Notes under the pieces: model-generated | Databases searched by the model: none | The model's input: the letters and a program-made list of their open reading frames with translations, nothing else | What the model was told of the DNA's origin: nothing | Assembly: GCA_963585895.1 (NCBI GenBank) | Contig: OY757924.1 | Coordinates: forward strand, 62,574,299-62,638,298 | DNA from: Sepioteuthis lessoniana | Taxonomy: Eukaryota > Mollusca > Cephalopoda > Myopsida > Loliginidae | DNA: 64,000 bases | Reading direction: 5' to 3' | Made by a program: the position numbers and the translations under genes | Part shown: positions 1 to 11,145 of the stretch, piece after piece | How positions within the stretch are numbered: position 1 is the first letter of the stretch | Layout of the letters: every line of letters starts with the position of its first letter

Positions 1-611
1 GAGTAAATTACTTATGAGCTCTTTCCTACTTCTCCAGCAGGGTCCAGCGTATCTGGTTCGTCTAAATTTGATAGTTTTTGTGATGGGTGTTTGGGGGCCG
101 TACAGCTGCTGTTTTGCGAGGTACTGTCTCTAGGACTTGTTCATTATTGCTCGCAGCATTCTTCTGTAATAGCCATAAAGCTTTTTCTCCAGCCGGTTTG
201 TTAGCGTCCATGTGGTGCATCCATATAGCAGTATCTACATGATCGCTGCTTGGAAGAAACTGCACTTCATTTTATCGGTCAGGTCTGACTTCCATATGAC
301 CGAAATCCTATCGATAGCTGTTCATGCCTTCGCCAGTCGTGTATTGATGTCTCTCTTGGTTGATGAAACACTACTCCCTAGGTATGTGAACTTGTCAACT
401 AGTTTCAGAGAGCTACCGTTTAGTGTGGAGATGTCGCTTGTTTGATTAAAGCACATATATTCCGTCTTGTGTGCATTGACATGGAGGCCAATGCCTGCAG
501 CGGCTCGTTCCAGACTATGTAGCAGGGTTTTGGCTTGGGCGGGTGCATTTGCCTGAAGCACTATATGATCCGCGTAGTCGGCATCGGTAATTGTTTTTGC
601 GGGGTACCTTC
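1..611 (-). pseudogene. LINE-I (RTE-like) reverse transcriptase fragment, cut by window edge
   Basis: Minus-strand remnant of a non-LTR retrotransposon polymerase. Reading from 611 downward, the conceptual protein shows the catalytic palm region as ADYADH, where the family has YADD, so the second catalytic aspartate is replaced by histidine. It continues through LERAAAGIGLHVNAHKTEYM, a LVDKFTYLGSSVSST block and DINTRLAKA, all diagnostic of this octopus LINE. After about position 320 the frame breaks, and the rest (SDLTDKMK-like, then WTL and RRTR-like segments) is spread over other frames. The 3' end lies outside the window. The 5' end near 611 looks truncated because similarity stops just after the GGTACC site. 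Non-functional. The family is recognised with confidence; assignment to the RTE clade is inference. Confidence 0.85.
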
Positions 612-1165
612 AACTACATTTCCAAGATAATTCATGATACTAAACTGCTTGTGAGTTAAAGACCATGGGTATTTGGTAATCATTACTGGAACAAAAAATA
701 TGCGAGTGTACAATCAAATGCTTGATAATTTTCTCAATTCATCGATAAAAAAATTTGTCTGGTGATGATGAAGTCATTCTTAAGGAAGATAATGCAAGTT
801 GTCCCTGAGTAAAGCTGGTCAAATCTTTTCTACAGGGGAGGAAAGAATAATAATTTAATATGTAACAATTTAAAAAAGCATAAGCAATGACATAGATACG
901 GAAAAAACAGGATCTAAATTCAATCAAAATTTTGTGGTGGAAATGTTTTTAAAATTGCCCGAGAAAAAAGGAGAAAAAATGAAGACAAGGAAGAAAGAAA
1001 GAAAGAAAGAAATTAGTGAAATCCTTGCTTAACGAATTAAAATTGTCACTAAAGCATGAGGAGGGGTAATTAAGGTTTTGTATATATATTTTTTCAATGA
1101 TTTCAATATTTTTCCTCAAAATTGGGTTATTATGTAAATCTCTTATTCGAAATAAATTTGAAAAA
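612..1165. other. Unassigned AT-rich spacer
   Basis: No coding similarity or recognisable repeat was seen apart from a short (AAAG)n run near 990-1010. Confidence 0.5.
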
Positions 1166-1594
1166 CATCATCATCATCATCATGTCGCGTTGGTAGCAAG
1201 GATATCCCTGACCCTCTCTCGCCACTCCTCCCTATCGTTAATTGCCCTAGGCAGGTCTTCAGGACAACATCCCGTATCCTCACATAGCTGCTGAATGTAT
1301 GTTCGTGCTGGTCGTCCTGCTTTTGCACGGCCATGTGTGGGGGTCCATAAGAGTACATCTCTTATGAGTTCGTCCCTGCTTCTCCAGCAGTGTCCTACAT
1401 GTCTGGTTCGTCTAACTTGAATAGTTTTCGTGATAGGAGGCAGGTGGCCGTACAGTTGGTGTCTTGTGGGTTGTTACCGCCAGGACTTGTTCAAGATTGC
1501 ACGCAGCATTCTTGTGTAATTGCCGTCTAGCTTCTTCTCCAGCTGTTTTGTTAGCGTCCATGTAGTGCAGCCATATAGTAGTATCAATGTGACC
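1166..1594 (-). mobile_element. LINE-I 3' end, 5'-truncated, with (ATG)n tail
   Basis: On the minus strand the element ends in an (ATG)n tail, seen as cat repeats at 1166-1183. Upstream it encodes the C-terminal tail of the reverse transcriptase protein, including the WTLTK, RRTRH, GHCWRS and LLWTPTHG-like blocks, with frame breaks. Similarity ends abruptly at 1594, which is the usual 5' truncation from incomplete target-primed reverse transcription. Short tandem 3' tails rather than poly(A) are typical of RTE-type LINEs. No intact ORF. Confidence 0.85.
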
Positions 1595-1879
1595 AAACCA
1601 TTAATTAAAATGACTTCATCTATTTTTTAGCGCATTTCCTCTGAACTCCTAATGTTCAACTATTAAGGAAAAATGATTTGCCTCGAATCTGTTTTTTTTT
1701 ATTTCTAAATCAACTATTAAAAAAGTTATCATCTTAGACTGTTAAATCGATATTTTTGCCAGGGGTCGTAGAAATGATTCATTGTAAATTTGCAAATGAA
1801 CAGAAATATTAACTTTAATTTTAGAATAATAATAATGAAAAATTCAACATTGGATTGCACGTTGTTCTTAATCTTTATT

Positions 1880-1925
<46 letters not shown>

Positions 1926-2119
1926 AAATTAGCATTGGAAGAAAATACTTAAAGCATTAAAGGTCAAATAATTTTCCTTTATTCGAAGGGAAAAATAAAA
2001 CTTCCTCCATGAGTTTTAAATAAGTTGCCATTTTACGAAAGGTTATATCTTGCGTGTATGCTTATTACATCAATGATTCATCTGAGAGTTGCAGTATTTA
2101 CTATTCAATGTAGAAAAGT

Positions 2120-2163
<44 letters not shown>

Positions 2164-2353
2164 AGTGTTTGTATCAGTGTTTGTGTCAGTAAACTTCATT
2201 CTAGAATTCCCTAGGTGCATCTGTATAATATGAACAATAATATAACTTGTGTGTGCCAGGGGTGCGTGTGGGTATGTCTATATATGTTTGCCTATGTAGT
2301 TTTCTATCTGTAAATTACAATTATATTTGTCAAATATTAACAACAGTAGTTAC

Positions 2354-2384
<31 letters not shown>

Positions 2385-3469
2385 CGAGTGCAGGCGTTTG
2401 ATTGTGTTTATATGTTTGCATGTATGCGTGTTGCTCAACGTGTATCTGTGTCTGAATATTACCACCTAGAATTCAGAAGGTGCACCTGTATAATATGAAA
2501 AACACTACATGCATAGATTGAATTTTCGAACTCTTACGTCTAAACTCCTTATCAGCCACGAAACTAGTTGCGCTGAGAAAACTGACAAATTTCCCAGAAG
2601 AGACGGCAAATTTGAGATAAGCCTGGTCTTTGGAACTTTTAACCAAATAAGTTTAATGCACAAGACATTTTCCAAAATGAACATAAGCAAAAAATAAAAA
2701 AAAAACAAAAATAAGGATTATGACGTCTTACCTTACTATTTTTGCATATCTAAATTATATTTTGAATTTATATTTGATTTTTACTCTTTTTAGTTTTTGT
2801 TGTTTTGTTTTTTTCTTGGTTTCTGTTTTTGTCGGTAGAAACGATAATGCGAGGTCCGGTTTATTCAGTATTTTCTGTTTGGATCGCTTAGAAGCTTAAA
2901 AAAAAACAATTTGGTTCAACAAGAGCACCTGTCAAAACTGAGATATCAAGGAAAACCTAGCAAAAATACGGCGTTATTATCTAAGCGAGAAACTGCTATC
3001 TCGTTGGGGACTTGTTTGATAAAATGAAAGTAAATCTGCCCACCACTATGGTTTCTCCTATTACAGATTTCCTTGAAATGAAACGTCAGTATATTTACGC
3101 CGAAAATAGGACTCCGTTTGCTTTTCAAGAACCTCCTCTCTATTTTCTCTTGCACACGCAGACGTAAAAGGACAGATGTACACTTAGATAGAAGCACAAA
3201 TAAGCACATCCACGAGTGTACAACGGGATAGATTTCAAAAGACAGAAAACATACTGTCGTAAAGAATCAGTTCACAGAGTTGATTTCATAATTGTTCTCA
3301 TTGCTTTCGGAAGGAGACGATGCAATACAACAATGATTCCCCATGCTTTCTTATAAATATTGCTTGACGGAATGAAGCTTAAAATCAGGATGATAAAATA
3401 TACAGTTTTATTTTACGTTTTCATTTAAGACTACTGGTTTGAACATGCTTCCTAAAAAAAATTAGACGC
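1595..3469. other. Unassigned, microsatellite-rich spacer
   Basis: Contains (TA)n at 1882-1923 and 2122-2161 and (TA)n(TG)n at 2354-2384. A direct repeat of about 40 bp occurs at 2195-2235 and 2462-2502 (both include ctgtataatatgaa). Short ORFs on both strands show no recognisable motif. Confidence 0.5.
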
Positions 3470-3838
3470 CCTAAGTTCTCTGGGATAATGATACACTAAC
3501 GGATCACCAAAACGCGGCCAGAAGATCTGACCTAGTAATTAATAATAAAAAAAAATGAGTCTGTATAATGATAAACATTGTTTTAACGTGTAAAAAAGCA
3601 ATGAAAAGAAAGCTGAAAAAAACTTTGGAACATGAAAGATAAACTAATGCCAGTTATAATATGTGCGCTCGGAAATATACACAAAAGCTTGACAAATGGG
3701 GCTGGAAGAGATTAAAATCGGCCAGACTACTGAGTAGATTCCTCACGACATGTCAAATTAACTCAAACTTCAGTGGAAAGCAGTAAGCTAACGCTGGTGT
3801 GAAAAGTTCGCTAGGAATAATAATAATAATAATAATAC
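3470..3838 (+). pseudogene. LINE-II endonuclease 3' fragment with (AAT)n tail
   Basis: Plus-strand remnant of the C-terminal restriction-like endonuclease of LINE-II. Around 3500 the translation gives a TDH block followed by ARRSDLVINN, corresponding to the better preserved ARRPDLIIINKK at about 6714-6765; proline of the PD motif is lost. The non-coding 3' stretch (ctactgagtag, then a taacgctggtgtgaaaa block) matches the other copies and ends in (AAT)n at 3815-3836. It is the first member of a head-to-tail array. Frame is broken; not functional. Confidence 0.75.
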
Positions 3839-3879
3839 AGTGGATTTCTTTCTTTTCATTTTTTTTTTTTTTTTGATAG

Positions 3880-4325
3880 ACTGATATTGTCTGTCCTGCA
3901 GAATGAGACACACACAAACTCTGTGATTTTGACATACAAACGGATGACCTAATCTCGGTCAGACGACGTGACCTTATAATAATTAACAAAAAAGAGAGAA
4001 CTTGCAAAATTGAAAAATTGTGTAAAGAGGGATCAGTACCTCATCCTTGCTATGGAATTGAAAAAAAAAAAAAACGTGGGACGGTGACGCCAATTGTAAT
4101 TGGTGCTCTTGGTACAGTCACCAAAGGATTGGTACAAGGACTGGAGGACTTGAGAATAACTAGACAAGTAAAGACTGTCCAAACTACAGCATTGTTGAGA
4201 TCGGCTAGAATATACAGAAGAGTCGTGGAGAGTTGAGGAGACTTGCTGTCACTCAAACTCCCGTGGAAAAACATCAGCTGACGCTGATGTGAAAAATTCT
4301 CAAGGAGTAAAAAAAGAAAAAAAAA
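3880..4325 (+). pseudogene. LINE-II endonuclease domain fragment
   Basis: Second array member, same strand. The translation preserves the terminal block PIVIGALGTVTKGLVQGLED near 4090-4150, then VKTVQTTALLRSARIYRRVV and a short 3' untranslated region ending in an A-rich tail at about 4308-4326. The RRPD catalytic region survives only as a degenerate stretch near 3955-3990 (RRRDLIIINKKE-like). Similarity to copies at 6780-7100 and, on the minus strand, 36300-36660 makes the identity secure. Truncated at the 5' side. Confidence 0.75.
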
Positions 4326-4328
4326 TGG

Positions 4329-5247
4329 AGCTGACAGCAGGAGGAAGAAGCATAGCTGAAACAAAGGTCCAAGGAGATGCACTATCACCCTTACTATTCA
4401 TAATAGCCATGATGCCACTGAACCACATATTCAGAAAATGCGCAGCCGGTTACAAACTCAGCAGTTCGCAAGAGAAGATCAACCGTCTAATGTACATGGA
4501 TGATATTAAATTATTTGCAAAAAATGAAAAATAACTGAAAACTCTCAAACATGCCGTTAGAATATACAGTCAGGATATAGGAATGGAATTTGGTAGAGAA
4601 AAATGTGCCATGCTCGTCATGAAAAGTGGCAAACGACATATGACTGACGGAATGGAACTACCAAATAACGACAAAATTTGAACGCTCGAAGAAAATGAAA
4701 TCTACAAATACTTGGGTATCTTGAAGGCTGACACCATCAAACAAGTGCAAATGAAAGATACGATCCGAAATGAATATCTCTGGAGAACGAGAAAACTACT
4801 CGAGACAAAACTCTCCAGCAGAAACCTCATCAAAGGAATAAATACTTGGGCTGTGGTCCTAGTCAGATATTCGGGACCCTTTCTCAAGTGGACCGGAGAG
4901 GAACTTAAACAAATGAACCAAAGAACAAGAAAACTAATGACCATGCGTAAGTCATTACACCCCAGAGACGACGTTGACAGACTATATGTATCTAGAAAAG
5001 AGGGAGGAAGTGGACTTGCCAGCATCGAAGACACCGTTGACGCATCGATGCAATGGCTCGAAGATTACATAGAAAAACACGAACGAGGACTAATTACAGC
5101 CATCAGAAACGATACGGACAACACGATAAACGAAAGAATGACAACAACTAGGAAACAAAAATGGGAGTGAAAACAACTCTATGGTCGCTTTAAACGTCTA
5201 ATAAACAACATCTTACACCAGAAAACCTCGACCTGGCTAAGAAAAGG
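4329..5247 (+). pseudogene. LINE-II reverse transcriptase domain, interrupted by stops
   Basis: Encodes RNA-templated DNA polymerase of the LINE. Visible motifs in order: QGDALSPLLFIIAM (RT block 4), LMYMDDIKLFAK (catalytic YMDD-type palm motif, both aspartates present), IGMEFGREKCAML, IYKYLGIL (thumb start), NLIKGINTWAVVLVRYS, MNQRTRKLMTM, DVDRLYVSRKEGGSGLASIE and a WLEDYI block. In-frame stops lie after FAKNEK (near 4533), before TLEEN (near 4680) and after KQKWE (5168-5170), so the frame is dead although substitutions are modest. The N-terminal half (basic region and RT blocks 1-3) is absent. It continues after the LTR with the zinc finger. Confidence 0.85.
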
Positions 5248-5251
5248 TAAC

Positions 5252-5949
5252 TGTGACGGCAAAATTATTAAAATCCCAAGACGGGAATTTATTTTTCGCG
5301 CGTGTGAAGACGGGGCAGTCTGGCACTTGATCCCACGTAGAATAAGTCCTTGTTCAGAGTCCTTTCTCGGGAAGGAACAGACATATTCTGTGGGGGTTAA
5401 TTTGGGGCTAAACTGACCGCCGTCGGCAAGGGGCTTCCAAATTTCCCGTTAACACAAGGGCACTAGCTCTTCCTACCCCTAGAATAATGGAAGATATGAG
5501 CCTCTAGGTTTTGATATGATAATATTAGCTATAGGAGTCGACAACTACGGTTTCCCATATAATATTTTTAAAGGAAAGAATAGTACAATTTAGGCGAGAG
5601 TAACATAAGGCAAAAGAAGCTGAAAACAAACATGAAACAAACAACTTGACAATAGAGAACACAATGAATAAACTTCAACACGTGGGGGCACTAAAATATG
5701 ACAAGTTTTTTTTTTATATATATATACGCGGACACACATATTCATCATGTCGGCTAGATTATCAGCGGATAATACATCACTGTAAATGTCTTTCTTCCTT
5801 TTTTTCTTTCTTTCGTCTTTCTTTAAATAGAGAGAGAGAGTAATTGCAATGCTTAAGAAGGGTGTAGGGAGAAACAGTCTTAATGTTAACTTATCTTTTT
5901 GACGGGTTCCTTTGGAGAGTATTTTCTCTTTTAGGGGCTGGCAGAATTT

Positions 5950-5980
<31 letters not shown>

Positions 5981-6401
5981 CTCTGGCTTGAAGGCATAGG
6001 TGCTTCTTGTCCAAGATTCTATTTCGCTTCTTCACTCGGAGTCTTGGCATGAGACTCGCCCCAACTTTTCACGACAACATCTCTCTTCAAAACTGATATT
6101 CTTTACCCCTACTAAGAAGGTGCCACTTCCGCTTTAGGGTTCTGGCCAATCATTTCGCCTCTATCTTCTTCTTTCCCCTGTCAGGCGATTCTTTAGGACT
6201 ACTATCTCTTTCACCCGGTCACAGAGTGCAAACATCTGTTGGCTTTCATTCTGACCTGGATTTGTTACTTCGGGCGTGAGGAATTGATCTAGATTCCTAT
6301 TCCTCTCTTAACGGTCATTCTTTGGGCGGCCTGCTAATTCAAACACGGAGGGATAGGGGACCTTCCTTATCTCTCTCCTCTCGGTGGTAGACCACGTGAC
6401 A
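5252..6401 (+). mobile_element. Solo LTR, family LTR-1 (1,150 bp), TG...CA, 4-bp duplication
   Basis: Begins tgtgacggcaaa and ends cacgtgaca, flanked by taac at 5248-5251 and 6402-6405. It interrupts LINE-II coding sequence. It is homologous along its length to the minus-strand element at 53114-54131, which has the same termini and its own 4-bp duplication. Shared landmarks include a GTGTGAAGACGGGGC block near the start, an internal TA/GA microsatellite zone (5710-5985 here), a cttatctttttgacggg block and an AACGGTCA block near the end. No coding sequence was found. Length, termini and short duplication fit an LTR left by recombination of a Ty3/gypsy- or BEL-type element. A non-autonomous element with TG/CA ends is the alternative. 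Confidence 0.75.
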
Positions 6402-7100
6402 TAACCTTAAGAGAGAAACAGAATCCCTCCGAATAGCAGCACCGGACAACGCCATAAGAACCAATCATATTATAGCGAGAATATATAAAACACAACACAA
6501 CAGTAAATGTAGGCTATGCAGTGACAGCGAATGCAGCAAATTAGCACTGAAGGAGTATAAGGCGAAACACGACTGGGTCGGCAAGGTGATCCACTGGGAA
6601 ATTTGCAGGAAATTTCAATTCAACCATACTAACAAATGGTATATGCACAACCCAGCACCTGTCCTTGAAAATGACTCGCATAGACTCCAATGGGACTTTA
6701 ACATCCAAACGGATCACCTAATCCTGGCCAGAAGACCAGACCTCATTATAATCAACAAAAAAAAGTGAATCTGCAAAATTGTCGATTTTGCTGTCCCGGC
6801 GGACCACAGAGTAAATCTGAAAAAAAGTGAAAAGAAGGATAAGTACCTCGACCTTGCTAGAGAATTGAAAAAGCTGTTGAACATGAAATTAACGATTGTG
6901 CCAATTGTGATTGGTGCGTTAGGCACAATAACTAAAGGATAATTAAATGGCCTGGAGGACTTGGAAGTTGGCGGACGGGTAGAGACTAGCTAAATGACAG
7001 CATTGCTAAGAACGGCCAGAATCCTGAGACGAGTCCTGGAGACTTGAGGAGACTTACTGTCACTCAAACTCCAGTGAAAAACCATCAGTTAACACTGATG
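6402..7100 (+). pseudogene. LINE-II zinc finger and restriction-like endonuclease domain
   Basis: Downstream half of the LINE-II protein. It opens with a SLRIAAPDNAIRTNH block, then CRLC (6509-6520) followed by a partly lost finger (an SEC triplet remains where the family has a longer C-x2-C-x-H-x-C). Next comes WVGKVIHWEICRKFQF, WYMHNPAPVLEND, LQWDFNIQTDHLILARRPDL, which is the PD-type nuclease core, an in-frame stop at 6766-6768 (tga), IVDFAVPADHR with the second acidic residue, then VPIVIGALGTI and LLRTARILRRVLET. In R2/R4-type elements this nuclease nicks the target to prime reverse transcription. Several stops make this copy inactive. Confidence 0.8.
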
Positions 7101-7165
7101 TGAAAAACTCTAAAGGAGTAAATAAAAATAATAATAATAACAACAATAATAATGATAATAATCAT

Positions 7166-7628
7166 TTGAACATACTGCTAAATGCTTTATGTACAAACAA
7201 GAATCCGTACCATAGAATGAAAAGCATAATGTTATCTAGGATTTTTGACACAAACCGATCAGCTACTCTTAGGATCAAGACCAGACTTAATGTAAATTGA
7301 AAAAATAATGAAAGATTGCTGTCTAGTGAATTTTCCTGCCTCGACAGACCTCAGAGACCGAAAATAATTGTGGAGCCTGAATGTGGCCGTGATATCAAAT
7401 ATGATTGGTGCATATTGAACGGTTTCCGAAGAAAAAAACTGTAGGAATTAGAAATCAGAGGAAAAACCGACACCATCGAAACTACGGTTTTGTTAAGATG
7501 AGCTAGAATTCTCAGAAGAATCTAGGAGACTTGAGAAGCGTTGTTGTCATGCAGACTCGATCAAAAGAACGCCAGCGTCAGCTAGTGTAAAAAAAATCAG
7601 GAGCAGTGAATTAAAAAAAAAATAATTA
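7166..7628 (+). pseudogene. LINE-II 3' fragment, heavily decayed
   Basis: Starts directly after the TAA tail of the preceding copy. Recognisable only by alignment with its neighbours: a VDF-like segment near 7325, TIETTVLLR (near 7475), RILRRI and the 3' UTR landmark (gccagcgtcagctagtgtaaaa) before an A-rich tail ending near 7625. Several stops in every frame. Confidence 0.55.
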
Positions 7629-10600
7629 TGACAAATCCAAACCTATTTCTCCATGGGACTTAGACCATAGGTCTGGAAGTCATGATCGGCAGATAATCTT
7701 GATAGCGAAGATTGAGGAACCATCTAGCATCCTTTGAATGATGGCTGTTCTAATTTCAAGTATACAATGACAAAATAGATTATGGAACTCAGAGACGTCA
7801 ACAGATGAAATGGACTAGGAAGACAACAAACATCTTATTCACAGGCATTTTGAGAGCAATCATAAACAAAGAAGGTATGGAAAAAGTATGATAGAAATTT
7901 TGATAAAAATTTTAGATTCAAGGCAACAAGCCTCAGACTTACTGACAAGGAAAGAATGATATAAATGAATGGTTTGTTTTCAGACCTTGCGATACAAGAA
8001 CAATGTTAAAAAGTTTGTAGAAAAAAATATGAACAATATCTAACTGCCCATACCAAAATACATTCACCAAAGCAAGAAACTTCAACCGGAATTGAAACAC
8101 AAAATACGGAAAACCGAAAGGCTGTACTCCCAAGCAACACAAAGTAAAAGTTATCACAAGCAGACTAAAAGAAATCTAGTGTTAGTAAATAAGATCATGA
8201 CTGAAAAGAAGACTAAATTACCATCCATAAGACACCGAGACTGGAAAAAAAATTTAAGTTGAAAATGGAAAGGTAAACAAATATTTACCAAATATCCCAA
8301 CGGACAACATCACAGAACTAAACGAGATAACTTATACAGGAGTGAAACTAGTCTGAGATAAAATCGGTGTCTCCTAAGGAACATGAACAGAAATACAAAC
8401 CTGTACGGGAAATTAGGCTAAAAGGACAGGTAAGAAATGGCAAAATCGAGAGTGCTAAGGAAGGAAAAACCCTCTGAGATATGTTGGAATGAAAAGACCA
8501 AAACGAAAGAGCAGATAAGTCTGAAAATGAAACTAAAATGAAAGATACAAATCAATTGGTATTGGCGAAAAAAAGGGAGACTTAGAAGATACCGAAAATT
8601 AGTCAAGTAATTAAAAAAATAAGAAAATAAAAATAACAGGACCTTCCAAATTAAAAAAGAGAAAAATCTACCAACAAGTAGATGTAGAATGCTCAAGGGC
8701 AAACAAAGAACCAGTCGTAAACGAAGGGAAACAGTTTTTGAGTAAAATATGAAAGCAGATAAAAACTAAAATTAATGACGAATTGATCAATAGCATGAAA
8801 AAAGGTTTGCAAGGACGCAAAGGGGGACCTTGAGGCAGATATACACCTAGAATAGGTCGGAGCAACACCCAAGAGAGTACTGAATTGGAAAATGCCCAGA
8901 CAAGAGTGTATATGTGGATTCAGGTTTTAAAAGTTTACGTCAACACTAGAAGACTTGTTCCCCAATAAAGATTTTTAGAAGAACATATATATCCGTATGG
9001 AGGCCTAAATATATGACTACATGATCCCAAAAGACCGCTGAAAATGAAGCAACCCCACCAATTACGAAAGGTGATATATTTTTCGCTTTTATGCCGCGGC
9101 TTGTTTCCCGAAGAATGTTACAAAAGAACAAGGGGAACTTGGGAATTACTGAAAACTGATCAGTATATCCTCAAGAAAAGCAAAACAAGACAGGAAATTT
9201 AGCCAAGTCATGGATTGAATTCAAAAAAGCTAGAATAGGATCCTACAATCATGGATAATAGGGTGTTAACAAATGTACAAGATATTTGACGAGGTCATAA
9301 AATTTATTTGGGCAGCCGTGATAAAGTGGAAATTTGGATTGACGGTAAGAAGAAAATCATTAGCCGAAGTGAAAATCCAGAGATGTCTCTTCCAGCTAGA
9401 AGCGCTTTCACCATCATAATTTGTAATAGCGATGATGCCACTCAGTTACATAGAAAGCGTAAATTCACTAAATCACAAGGAAAGAATAATAAAATTATGT
9501 ACATGGAGGACGCCAAAAAGAAAAATGCAGTAGAGACTCACATACAAAAAATCCGAATATACACTCAGGATATAGGAATGGAATTTGGCACAGAAATATA
9601 TGCCAAGAAGGAAAAGAACTGCCTAATCGAAAAAAAAAAAACCCAAAATCAGAACGGTTTCAAAAAATATAAACTTTCGAAAATTTGAAATGGACACCAT
9701 CAAACAAGTGGAGATGAAAGAAAGAAAAATCAGACGAACGAGAAAACTCCAGGAAAAAGAATTCAGTGACCGAAATCTCATCAAAGGAATAAAAACTTGG
9801 ACAGTCACAATTGTAAGATAAACGGAAACATTCTGTGATGAACTCAGACAAATTTTCTCGGAGACTTCAGAGTTGATAACTGCACAAGCCTTACACCCGA
9901 AAGATGACAAAGATAGACTGTATGTATTTAGAAAAGAAAGAAGAAGAGGATTCTTCATCATTGAATCTAACGCAGATGCATCAATACGAATACTCGAAGA
10001 CTACATTATAATGAGCAAAGAAAGACTAATTACCATTGCCAGTAACAACACTGACAGCATAAGAACAAGCAAACAACAATAACAGGGAAACGGAAATGGG
10101 AGGAATAACAGTTGTGTGGATATTTTAAGCGTCAACCTGGCCGAAACTCACGCGAGAAGACCTGGACATGTCTACGAAAGGGTAAACTTTAAAGAGTAAC
10201 GTAATATGTTCTGATAGCAGCACAAAACAACGCTATAAGGACTAATATTGAAGCAAAAATAGATAAGACACGAAAGAATAGCAAGTGTAGACTATGTGGT
10301 GATAGAGTTGAAGATATTCAACAAAAAATAAGTGAATGTAGCTAACGAGCAAAAAAAGAAGTATAACTAGATATGACTGGGTGGGCAGCTGATCCACTGG
10401 CAATTATGAAAGAAAGTTAAACTGGATCATACACCAAGAAAATGTGACGGCTGAAATTCTCCGGGATTTTGGACAAATTATACCAACTAGAAGACAAGAT
10501 GAAATGATTATTAAAAATAAAAGAAACCCTAAAGTTGCCGTTCAAATGAACCACAGATTCAAAATCAAACATAACAAAAACTAAGTCAAGTACTTGTACT

Positions 10601-11145
10601 TTGCCAACGAACTAAGAATTGAACATGAAAATGATAGAGATACCAATTGTAATTTGTGCGCTTGTAACGGTTCCCAAAGGCTTGTGTTTTAATGTTTGTA
10701 ACGATTCCTCGTCGCCACCTTTGTAATGTTCACTGATTGTGGTTATTTTGGCCGTTACTATAAACCTTTTCACTCTCGTCCGATGACCAATTCGCAGTGT
10801 TACATTTCACATTTGTTTCGCTTACCCCTCGTCTCTCGTCTGAACTTTGTATGTAACCACCTTTTCTAGTCACGTGACCCCAGCATCACAATCTATTTCA
10901 ACAGTTGTGTTAGTTGGCTGGAGATACGTGTTCAAACCACGAGTCGGTATCGGTACATTCTTCTGCATAACAGCTTGATAAGGTGGTAAGAAGAGTTGGA
11001 AATCGGAGGACGAGCCAAGACCATCCAAACTACGGCATTTTCAAGATCTTCCCGAATACTTAGAAGAATCTTGCGGTCACACAGAATTCAGAGAAAAACC
11101 ATTAGCTAACGCTGCTTTGAAAAACTTCAAAGGAATAATAATAAT
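7629..11145 (+). mobile_element. LINE-II copy, nearly full length but strongly decayed
   Basis: The longest LINE-II remnant. About 8380-8690 has a lysine-rich region resembling the basic N-terminal domain of these LINEs (RLKGQV, then a KK-rich stretch). Near 8880 is VLNWKMP, corresponding to the NWKAPG block before RT motif 1. Scraps of RT blocks follow at 9040-9300, MYMEDA (where YMDD is expected) at 9499-9516, YTQDIGMEFG near 9559-9588, KGIKTW, DDKDRLYVFRKERRRG near 9905-9945 and LEDYI. The finger CRLCGD is at 10281-10298 and the endonuclease at 10400-10680. A 288-bp solo LTR interrupts it at 10685. The 3' UTR and (AAT)n tail end at 11145. Everything is frameshifted. The true 5' boundary is unclear. 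Confidence 0.6.
10685..10972. mobile_element. Solo LTR, family LTR-2 (288 bp), TG...CA, 5-bp duplication
   Basis: Starts tgttttaatg, ends tgcataaca, and is flanked by gcttg at 10680-10684 and 10973-10977. It splits a LINE-II copy: the LINE resumes with ataaggtggtaag, matching other copies, once the insert and one duplication are removed. There is no coding content. It is unrelated in sequence to LTR-1. The 5-bp duplication and TG/CA ends support an LTR. Element orientation was not determined. Confidence 0.7.

Larger units (their letters stand above)
4326..7165 (+). mobile_element. LINE-II (R4/Dong-like) copy, 5'-truncated, split by a solo LTR
   Basis: Best preserved LINE-II copy. Order: reverse transcriptase fingers/palm and thumb (4326-5247), a 1,150-bp solo LTR (5252-6401), then a CCHC-like finger and endonuclease (6402-7020), a 3' UTR and a TAA-rich tail (7118-7165). 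Removing the LTR and one copy of its 4-bp duplication (taac) rejoins the LINE in register by comparison with the second, decayed copy near 10180-10230. The architecture (single ORF, no apurinic endonuclease seen, C-terminal finger plus PD-type nuclease) is that of restriction-like-endonuclease LINEs. The 5' end is missing. Placement near R4/Dong is inference from the architecture and the TAA tails. Confidence 0.8.

Noticed and set aside
1097..1294. ORF with a poly-histidine run
   Set aside because: The histidines come from the (CAT)n complement of the LINE-I 3' tail, in the antisense frame.
4018..4236. Small plus-strand ORF as a host gene
   Set aside because: Its product matches the C-terminal LINE-II endonuclease block seen in several other copies.
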